In this document: positions 6,485 through 11,208 of the stretch, piece by piece
Layout: each line of letters starts with the position of its first letter
Position numbering within the stretch: position 1 is the first letter of the stretch
Origin: JBBIQS01 sp037442205
GTDB lineage: Bacteria; Myxococcota; Myxococcia; Myxococcales; UBA5297
DNA: 11,208 nt
Direction: 5' to 3'
NCBI GenBank assembly: GCA_037442205.1
Contig: JBBIQS010000141.1
Span: forward strand, 1-11,208
Made by a program: the position numbers and the translations under genes
Notes under the pieces: generated by a model
What the model was told of the DNA's origin: nothing
Databases searched by the model: none
Seen by the model: the letters and a program-made list of their open reading frames with translations, nothing else

Positions 6485-7363
6485 TCAGGCCGATTCCGAT
6501 TGGCCTGGGCCGTTCAGGCAGTCCGCGGGGCGCGCCTCGGTCGCGGCCATCGCCGCGTCGAAGTCGAAAGGATCGTGACCGTTGAAGATGGCGATCTCGT
6601 CGCCGTGCGCCTGCTTGAGCGCGCGCAGGCGTTCTTGATTGGCGATGCGCGCGGCGCGATCGCTGTTGGCCCGGCGCTGGAAGATGCGCAGGCCCAGCGG
6701 CGGTGGCACGGGCGGCGTGTCGATCTGGGTGTGGAAAAAGTAGGCGTCGCCGGCGTGCAGGAGCCAGCGCTCGCGATCGCGCACGGCGATGCCGCTGTGG
6801 CCGGGCGTGTGGCCGGGCAACGGCACCAGCAGGATGTCGGGGTTGCGATCGTCGAACGCGCGCACGCCCTCGAAGCCGAACCAACGCTCCCCGCCGTCGT
6901 CCCAGGTGCGCCAGTTCGGGCCGTGGGCGAAGTGGCCGGGGATGTAGCGCCACGGCCGGGTCGGGATGGTGCGAGTGATCGCGGCGGCGTGCTCGCGCGC
7001 ATGGACGTGGATCCGCGCGCGCGGGAAATCGGGGATGCCGCCGGCGTGGTCGAGGTCGAGATGGGTCAGCACGACGTGGCGAACGTCGTCGATGGAAAAG
7101 CCGCGGGCGACGAGCTGGTCGTGGGCGGTCTCGGTCCGGTCCAGGCGCGGCGACGCCTGGAAGACCCACTGCTGGCCCAGGCGGCGCGGCGCCTCGACGT
7201 CGCCGAGGCCCAGGCCGGTGTCGACCAGGATCAGGCCGTCGGCGGTCTCGAGGAGCAGCGTGTGGCAGACCAGGCGGCCGCGGGCGAGGACGCAGCCGGT
7301 GCCGTTGACCAGGCGCTTGCCAACCGGGCACATCGTCGCGGTGTTGAGGTGGTGGATGCGCAT
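6485..7363 (-). CDS. MBL-fold metallohydrolase, N-acyl-homoserine-lactonase-like family
   Basis: The protein has 292 residues from the ATG at 7363, which gives 'MRIHHLNTATMCP', the usual N-terminus of this hydrolase group. The longer frame upstream crosses the divergent lysR gene and is not used. The dinuclear metal site is complete: 'THLDLDHAGG' (H101, D103, D105, H106), H185 in 'PLPGHTPGHSG', D206 in 'HAGDAYFF' and H263 in 'FNGHDPFDF'. The HxDxDHAGG form and the GHTPGH motif are shared with quorum-quenching lactonases and related hydrolases. The substrate is not determined by sequence, so lactonase is a suggestion only. No signal peptide is seen, so it is probably cytosolic. It is transcribed divergently from a LysR regulator across 70 bp, the classic arrangement for an activator and its target. 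Its alanine codons are GCG-rich, unlike core genes here, which hints at acquisition. Confidence 0.88.
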   Translation of the reverse strand: MRIHHLNTATMCPVGKRLVNGTGCVLARGRLVCHTLLLETADGLILVDTGLGLGDVEAPRRLGQQWVFQASPRLDRTETAHDQLVARGFSIDDVRHVVLTHLDLDHAGGIPDFPRARIHVHAREHAAAITRTIPTRPWRYIPGHFAHGPNWRTWDDGGERWFGFEGVRAFDDRNPDILLVPLPGHTPGHSGIAVRDRERWLLHAGDAYFFHTQIDTPPVPPPLGLRIFQRRANSDRAARIANQERLRALKQAHGDEIAIFNGHDPFDFDAAMAATEARPADCLNGPGQSESA

Positions 7364-7433
7364 GCCCCCGTCTTCCCACGCTGCGAGACATTCCAAAAAT
7401 ACCGTCTTCCTAGAGATGTCATAGACTACAGCT
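7364..7433. promoter_or_regulatory. Divergent promoter region between the MBL hydrolase and lysR
   Basis: This 70-bp gap should hold both promoters and the LysR-type binding site. It is noticeably more AT-rich than its surroundings (AAAAATACC, 7395-7403; TAGAGATGTCATAGACTA, 7411-7428). For lysR, TAGACT at 7422-7427 ends six bases before the ATG, which fits a -10 box of a leaderless mRNA. On the minus strand, ATGACA and TATTTT separated by 15 nt could be a weak promoter for the hydrolase. I could not settle on one T-N11-A operator. Confidence 0.45.
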
Positions 7434-8318
7434 ATGGATCTGCGCGCCCTCCGGTACTTCGCGGCGGTGTACGAGACCGGCAACCTGACCGCGGCGGCAC
7501 GCCGCTGCCTGGTGTCGCAGCCGTCGATGTCGGTGGCGATCGCCGGGCTCGAGGACGAGCTGGGCGCGGCGCTGTTCCTGCGCCACAAGAGAGGCGTGTC
7601 GCCGACCGCGGCAGCCGAGCAGCTCCACCCGATCGCGCGCCGGCTGCTCGACGAGAGCGAGGCGCTGCGCGGGCTGTTCCGCGCCCCGCCGCCGCGCCGC
7701 ACGCTGACGATCGGGCTGGCGCGAACGCTCGACATCCCGAGGACGATGGCGCTGCTTGCGCCGGTGACGTCGTCGCCGGCGATCGATCTGCGGCTGGTCG
7801 GCGACGACGAGCCGTGCGATGCGCGCGTGGTCGCTGACGCCGCGGTGACCGCGCGCGAGACGTTCGTGCCGCTGTGGCGCGAGCGCTTCGTGGTCGCGCT
7901 GCCTGCGACCCATCCGCTGACGCTCGTGGATCGGCTGCGGCCCGCGGATCTGGTCGGGCTGCCGCTCATCGATCGCTGTCACTGCGAGCACCGCGAGTTG
8001 TTCGCGCGGGTGCGCCATCACTTCCAGACCGTGGCGATCGCGCAGTCCGAGGAGTGGGCGCTGGCGCTGGTCGCGGCCGGCGTCGGCATCGCGATCCTTC
8101 CCGAGGGCATCGCGCGGCAGGGCCAGGGCGTCGCGGTGCGCGCGGTCGAGGGCGTGGACGTCGAGCGCACCGTTGGGCTGGCGTACGGCGGCACGCGCGC
8201 GGCGTCGGCGGAGGTGCACGCGCTGATCCGGGCGATCCGGCCCGCGCGGCTCGGGCGCCGGGCGCGTGTCCGGGCGCCGAACGGTGGTCGCGCGGTGGTC
8301 GCGCGCGCCGCGCGCTGA
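7434..8318 (+). CDS. LysR-family transcriptional regulator
   Basis: The protein has 294 residues. The N-terminal winged helix-turn-helix is clear: 'LRYFAAVYETGNLTAAARR' (5-23), 'LVSQPSMSVAIAGLEDELG' (26-44) and 'LFLRHKRGVSPTAA' (48-60). A periplasmic-binding-protein-like effector domain follows from about residue 90 ('TLTIGLA') through 'VVALPATHPL' (153-162), 'DLVGLPLIDRCHCEHRE' (172-188) and 'ALVAAGVGIAILPEG' (211-225). The first half of the effector domain looks about a dozen residues shorter than usual, lacking the typical 'L..G.lDlai' stretch. A basic tail (about 271-294) ends the protein. The start is fixed because an in-frame TAG lies at 7422. No Shine-Dalgarno precedes it. It probably senses a small molecule and regulates the divergent hydrolase gene, and perhaps itself. 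Confidence 0.92.
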   Translation: MDLRALRYFAAVYETGNLTAAARRCLVSQPSMSVAIAGLEDELGAALFLRHKRGVSPTAAAEQLHPIARRLLDESEALRGLFRAPPPRRTLTIGLARTLDIPRTMALLAPVTSSPAIDLRLVGDDEPCDARVVADAAVTARETFVPLWRERFVVALPATHPLTLVDRLRPADLVGLPLIDRCHCEHRELFARVRHHFQTVAIAQSEEWALALVAAGVGIAILPEGIARQGQGVAVRAVEGVDVERTVGLAYGGTRAASAEVHALIRAIRPARLGRRARVRAPNGGRAVVARAAR

Positions 8319-8495
8319 CCTCTCAGCGGGGCTGGCCCCGGCCATGAGGCGTTTTGTGAGTGTTTCGATGGGGTCTCGCTCGGGCATGGCGCGGAAACGG
8401 AGAAATCCCTCGTCAGCTGATCGCATCTTCCGAGTGGGGCTGGGGATCCTGCCAAGAGGGAGCGCGGCCGCGCGCGACGAACGCGCCACGCCCTT

Positions 8496-9161
8496 TCAGT
8501 CCGGCTCGGGGCCCTCGGGCTCCTCGGGCGCAGGGGGAATGACGCCTATCTCCGCGACCACCGCATCGATTTGGGCGGCCTCGAGGCCACTGTTTCGAAG
8601 AAGTTGCCCGCGCAGGTCCTCGCGCTCGGTCACGACATCCGGCTGGTCGAAGGCGGGCACCGTGCAGCGGGGGTGCAGGGTGAAGGGCGAGCTGCGCACC
8701 TGCGAGCCGAACGAGACCTCCTTGGCCAGCACCACGCGCAGGGAGCCCTTCTCGATGGGCTTGCTGCACATCTTGCAGCTCGCGCGTCCGGAGGGGTCGA
8801 CCTCCACGTAGGGGAAGGTCTTTCGCTGCGCCTTCTCCTCGGCGGCCTTCTGCTGGAGCGCGCGCAGCTCTTCGATCGGCGGCCACTTCTCCGGCGGCTG
8901 CTTGGCGTTCTTCCACGCCTCCTGCTCATAGGCCTCCTCGACCTTCTCGAGTTGGCGCTTGGCCGCGCAGGTCAGGTGGTGCCAGAGGTAGCCCGGCCCA
9001 TAGAAGTCGCTCTCCACCAGGAAGCCGATGCGCAGGACGCCCTTCTCGATGGCCTTGCGGCAGGTCTTGCACTTGGAGCGGTTGGAGCGAGCCGCCTCCA
9101 TGACCGAAGGGGGAAGCTTCTCGGCGCTCTCGTCCCCGGGGGGGTCAGCGATGTCAGTCAT
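8496..9161 (-). CDS. Double PARP-type zinc-finger protein
   Basis: The protein has 221 residues from the ATG at 9161, preceded by GGAG eight bases upstream. Two copies of the PARP-type finger (C-x2-C-x28-30-H-x2-C) can be read directly. Finger 1 uses C31, C34, H62 and C65 in 'ARSNRSKCKTCRKAIEKG' and 'WHHLTCAAK'. Finger 2 uses C129, C132, H163 and C166 in 'SGRASCKMCSKPIEKG' and 'LHPRCTVPAF'. The fingers agree at about 11 of 19 residues around their first Cys pair, indicating internal duplication. They are joined by a charged, probably helical linker (70-115). The C-terminus holds 'LRGQLLRNSGLEAAQIDAVVAEIG' (183-206, split by one turn) and a Pro/Glu tail. In eukaryotes such fingers bind DNA breaks. 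No catalytic ADP-ribosyltransferase domain is present here or next door. A DNA-end-binding role is inference. The start region is tandemly duplicated upstream. Confidence 0.85.
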   Translation of the reverse strand: MTDIADPPGDESAEKLPPSVMEAARSNRSKCKTCRKAIEKGVLRIGFLVESDFYGPGYLWHHLTCAAKRQLEKVEEAYEQEAWKNAKQPPEKWPPIEELRALQQKAAEEKAQRKTFPYVEVDPSGRASCKMCSKPIEKGSLRVVLAKEVSFGSQVRSSPFTLHPRCTVPAFDQPDVVTEREDLRGQLLRNSGLEAAQIDAVVAEIGVIPPAPEEPEGPEPD

Positions 9162-9346
9162 GGGGGCATCTCCGCGGATGAACAAGGGCAGGGCTCTTAC
9201 CACTGCTCGAGGCACGGGCGCGAGAGGCAGATGCGGCGCTCTCGTCCCCGGGTGGGTCAGCGATGTCAGTCATGGGGGCATCTCCGCGGATGAACAAGGG
9301 CAGGGCTCTTACCACTGCTCGAGGCACGGGCGCGAGAGGCAGATGC
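9123..9346. repeat. 112-bp perfect-period tandem duplication covering the 5' end of the PARP-finger gene
   Basis: Copy 1 is 9123-9234 and copy 2 is 9235-9346. They are adjacent and differ at one base: a run of seven G in copy 1 reads GGGTGGG in copy 2. Each copy holds 39 bp of coding start, the ribosome site and about 70 bp upstream of the PARP-finger gene. The near identity implies a recent event, or active maintenance. The one difference is synonymous at a proline codon. Since 112 is not a multiple of 3, the two starts lie in different frames. Confidence 0.96.
9154..9273 (-). CDS. 39-residue upstream reading frame created by the tandem duplication
   Basis: The duplicated ATG (9271-9273) keeps its own GGAG ribosome site. 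It encodes the first 13 residues of the PARP-finger protein (MTDIADPPGDESA), then runs through the upstream sequence of copy 1 in a shifted frame. It stops at TGA 9154-9156. That stop overlaps the true start by 8 nt (ATGACTGA), the same overlap length seen twice in the coaD cluster. Whether it is translated is unknown. It could act as a leader peptide that couples or dampens translation of the main gene, provided that transcription starts in or beyond copy 2. It may equally be a neutral by-product. Confidence 0.3.
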   Translation of the reverse strand: MTDIADPPGDESAASASRARASSSGKSPALVHPRRCPHD

Positions 9347-9566
9347 CTTCTCAATGGCTTGGGGCTCAGCGCAGCGGGTTCCTGAGGAGCACCACCGCCT
9401 CCCTTGGGCTCGGTTTTGAAAGCGGAAGGTCTCCGGCTTGCTCCGCTGCGCCGTGGGCGATCAAGAAGGTCGGCGGCCCCTTCGCACGAGACACGGCCGA
9501 GCGAGCACCCGGCCGCTACAATGCGCCCGCGGCACAACTCCCCTCGCCGCGAGGGTTCTCCATTCC
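9347..9566. other. Leader region upstream of hemW
   Basis: No gene is seen in these 220 bp. They contain copy B of the dispersed repeat (9452-9506). TACAAT at 9517-9522, 44 nt before the hemW start, is a good -10 hexamer, but no -35 box is visible at the right distance. GAGGG at 9551-9555 is the likely hemW ribosome site. A T-rich spot, GGTTTTGAAAG (9412-9422), is the only clear break in the GC-rich sequence. Together with 9162-9346 this makes a 405-bp gap between gene starts. Confidence 0.5.
9452..9506 (+). repeat. Dispersed ~55-bp intergenic repeat, copy B
   Basis: This is the partner of 5811-5865, in the same orientation, matching at about 43 of 55 positions without gaps. Shared blocks are TGGGC, GGCCCCTTCGCA, GAGA, ACG and CCGAGCGAGC. 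Here the repeat points towards hemW and ends 11 bp before a TACAAT hexamer. Copy A has no such hexamer after it, so a general promoter role is not supported by this pair alone. Confidence 0.55.
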
Positions 9567-10730
9567 ATGGCGCTCGGCATCTACCTGCACTTCCCCTACT
9601 GCCTGTCGAAGTGCCCCTACTGCGACTTCGCCAGCCAGGTGGAGAGCCGCATTCCGCAGCAGCGCTACGCCGACGCCGTCCGGCGCGAGCTGGCGCTGCG
9701 CCAGGGCGAGCTCAAGGGCCGGCGGGCGGTGTCCCTCTACATCGGCGGCGGGACGCCGTCCCTATGGGCGCCCGAGCAACTGCACGAGGTCCTCTCGGCC
9801 ATCCGCTCGGCCGTTCCCTTTGAAGACAATGCCGAGCTGACGCTGGAGGCCAACCCCGGCGCCAGCGACGCCGGCCGCTTCGCCGCCTACCGGCAGATGG
9901 GCTTCAATCGGCTGTCGATCGGCTTCCAGTCGCTCGAGGACCGGACCCTGGCCGCCCTGGGCCGCCGCCACTCGGCCGCCGAGGCCCTGGCCGCGCTCGA
10001 GGCCGCCCGCAAGGCCGGCTTCGAGAACCTCACCGCCGACCTGATCTACGGCGCCCCCGGCCAGTCGCTGGAGGCTGCCCGCGAGGACGCGCGGCGGGCG
10101 GCGGCGCTCTCGGTCGAGCACCTCTCCTGCTACGCCCTCACCCTCGAGCACCTGGCGGTGGAGGTGCCGATGGCGAAGTCGGTGCGCGAGGGCCGGCTCC
10201 AGGTTCCCGACGACGAGGCCCAGTGGGAGATGGGCCGGGCGGTCGCCGCCGAGCTGACGGCCAAGGGCTATGAGCGCTACGAGATCTCCAACTTCGCCCG
10301 GCCCGGCTTCCGAGCGCGCCATAACTCGCTCTATTGGCAGGGAGGCGAGTACCTGGGGTTGGGAGCCGGCGCCTGCGGCTTCATGCTCGCCGATCCCGCG
10401 CGGCCAGCGCTGGGCGGCCGCCGCTGGGGAAATCACCGCGGCGCCGACCGGTATTACGCCCTTATCGAAGAAGGACGGCGGCCCGAAGACTGGAGTGAAG
10501 ATCTGACTGCGGCCGACCTGCTCCACGAGCGGCTGGCGATGGGGCTGCGGATGCTGGAGGGCGTGGATCTCGCCCGGGTTTGCGAGGAGCTCGAGCAGGA
10601 TCGAGAGCCGATATTGGACCAGGCCCTCAAGCTGTGCGAGCGTGGCCTGGCTTCGCGGGAGGGGTCCCGGTTGAAGCTGACGGAGAGAGGCCTGGACTTC
10701 CACACCGAGGCCGCGCTCTATTTCGTCTGA
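9567..10730 (+). CDS. hemW: Radical SAM heme chaperone HemW (coproporphyrinogen III oxidase-like)
   Basis: HemW is a cytosolic radical SAM protein that binds heme and delivers it to target proteins. It was long annotated as an oxygen-independent coproporphyrinogen oxidase. The protein has 387 residues. The [4Fe-4S]/SAM motif is C12-x3-C16-x2-C19 in 'HFPYCLSKCPYCDF'. The glycine-rich 'YIGGGTPSLW' (58-67), 'EANPG' (94-98), 'FNRLSIGFQSLEDRTLAALGR' region (113-133) and 'LIYGAPGQS' (159-167) are typical. 'YEISNFARPG' and 'RHNSLYW' (251-257) mark the HemW branch; H252 lies in the HNxxYW motif linked to heme binding. The C-terminal HemW domain runs from about 315 to 380. The ATG at 9567 gives the family N-terminus; the 43-residue upstream extension is dispersed repeat. 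The alanine codons are mostly GCC. Confidence 0.93.
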   Translation: MALGIYLHFPYCLSKCPYCDFASQVESRIPQQRYADAVRRELALRQGELKGRRAVSLYIGGGTPSLWAPEQLHEVLSAIRSAVPFEDNAELTLEANPGASDAGRFAAYRQMGFNRLSIGFQSLEDRTLAALGRRHSAAEALAALEAARKAGFENLTADLIYGAPGQSLEAAREDARRAAALSVEHLSCYALTLEHLAVEVPMAKSVREGRLQVPDDEAQWEMGRAVAAELTAKGYERYEISNFARPGFRARHNSLYWQGGEYLGLGAGACGFMLADPARPALGGRRWGNHRGADRYYALIEEGRRPEDWSEDLTAADLLHERLAMGLRMLEGVDLARVCEELEQDREPILDQALKLCERGLASREGSRLKLTERGLDFHTEAALYFV

Positions 10731-10768
10731 TCCTTAACTGGGGCTGGAAGGCGTGCGGGGAGTGAGGA

Positions 10769-11208
10769 TGAGTACTGGCGGCACCAGCGACGGCGTTGTT
10801 GCGTTCGCTCCCGAGGCGTGCGTGGGAATCGCCTTCGTCGCCGAGCCCGCTTCGCTGCGGCTGCTGACGGCCACCTCCCGAGCCGCCAGCCTTCTCGGCC
10901 TTCCGCTCGACGGCCTGCTCAATCACCCATTGGGCGCCTGCGCACTGGTCCATCCCGACGACCGCCCGAACTTCCGGCAGGTGGCTGAGCGCCTGGCGCG
11001 CGAAGGTGGAGAGGAGCAGCTGCAGCACCGGGCCATCGACGCCGCCGGCGCCGAGCACCTCTTCCGCGCCGAGCTGCGCATCTTCGGCGGGCAGCTGCTG
11101 GGGCTGATGCTCGACCTGAGCGAGACGCGGCGCGCCGCCGGCGATCTGCGGGGGCGCTTCGAGGAGTTGGTGGACTCGGTGGACGGCATCGTCTGGGAGG
11201 CGCGGCGC
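10769..11208 (+). CDS. PAS-domain signalling protein, N-terminal part (3' truncated by window edge)
   Basis: The frame is open from an ATG at 10769, with GGGGAG five bases upstream, to the end of the window (146 codons). A GTG two codons earlier is an alternative start. Residues about 15-120 look like a PAS domain: 'ASLLGLPLDGLL', then 'ALVHPDDRPNFRQVAERL' (59-76), an 'HRAIDAAGAEHLFRAELR' strand and 'GLMLDLSETRRA', the usual end of a PAS/PAC module. A second PAS seems to begin with 'FEELVDSVDGIVWEAR' (131-146). No signal peptide or membrane segment is seen in this part, suggesting cytosolic sensing. Such N-termini lead to histidine kinases or GGDEF/EAL proteins, and the output domain cannot be told. 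It starts 38 bp after hemW on the same strand. Confidence 0.75.

Noticed and set aside
6486..6507. Intrinsic terminator after the second MBL gene (CAGGCC/GGCCTG inverted repeat)
   Set aside because: The stem is short, has a 10-nt loop, lies within the coding end and is not followed by a U-run.
6485..7363. Firm naming as an acyl-homoserine lactonase (aiiA-type)
   Set aside because: The HxDxDHAGG and GHTPGH motifs are shared by many hydrolases of this fold. No luxI/luxR genes are nearby to support quorum quenching.
6500..7837. 445-codon plus-strand frame opposite the MBL hydrolase
   Set aside because: It is low-complexity Ala/Arg/Gly/Val sequence antisense to a gene with a complete metal site, and it crosses into lysR in another frame.
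8319..8495. Terminator or small gene between lysR and the PARP-finger gene
   Set aside because: GGGG/CCCC pairing near 8331 and a GCGCGGCCGCGC palindrome near 8461 are present, but with no U-run. No ORF there has family features.

Overview
The window is GC-rich, densely packed bacterial chromosome. It encodes kdsB (CMP-KDO synthesis for LPS), lgt and a lipoprotein, which point to a Gram-negative organism. GC-rich intergenic DNA, an Lgt of the 'HDHPG' variant and a PARP-type zinc-finger protein lean towards Myxococcota or another deltaproteobacterial lineage. That placement is an inference, because no rRNA or other phylogenetic marker is present.

Left part (1-5718). On the plus strand, the 3' end of a TetR-type regulator is followed by a tight cluster: coaD, an RNase Z-like metallo-beta-lactamase-fold hydrolase, and a small protein with two membrane segments. 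Both junctions inside this cluster overlap by exactly 8 nt. Only 7 bp separate it from a convergent minus-strand run, which in transcription order is a TPR-like lipoprotein, purU, lgt and kdsB. This half is core metabolism and envelope biogenesis: CoA, one-carbon/formate supply, lipoprotein lipidation and LPS.

Middle (5719-8318). A 766-bp stretch without a convincing gene carries six full copies and one partial copy of a 42-bp tandem repeat, plus one copy of a dispersed ~55-bp repeat. Next comes a divergent pair: a second, unrelated MBL-fold hydrolase (lactonase-like, minus) and a LysR-type regulator (plus) that probably controls it. The pair is rich in GCG alanine codons, whereas hemW prefers GCC, so it looks like an acquired cassette.

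Right part (8319-11208). A minus-strand gene encodes a 221-aa protein with two PARP-type C-x2-C...H-x2-C zinc fingers, an architecture best known from eukaryotic DNA-break sensors. Its upstream region and start codon are tandemly duplicated (112 bp, one mismatch). The duplication creates a 39-codon upstream reading frame that ends 8 nt inside the gene. A second copy of the dispersed repeat lies before hemW, and the window ends inside a PAS-domain signalling protein.

The items I would follow up first are the double-PARP-finger protein with its duplicated translation start, the 42-bp repeat array, and the Lgt with several replaced signature residues.
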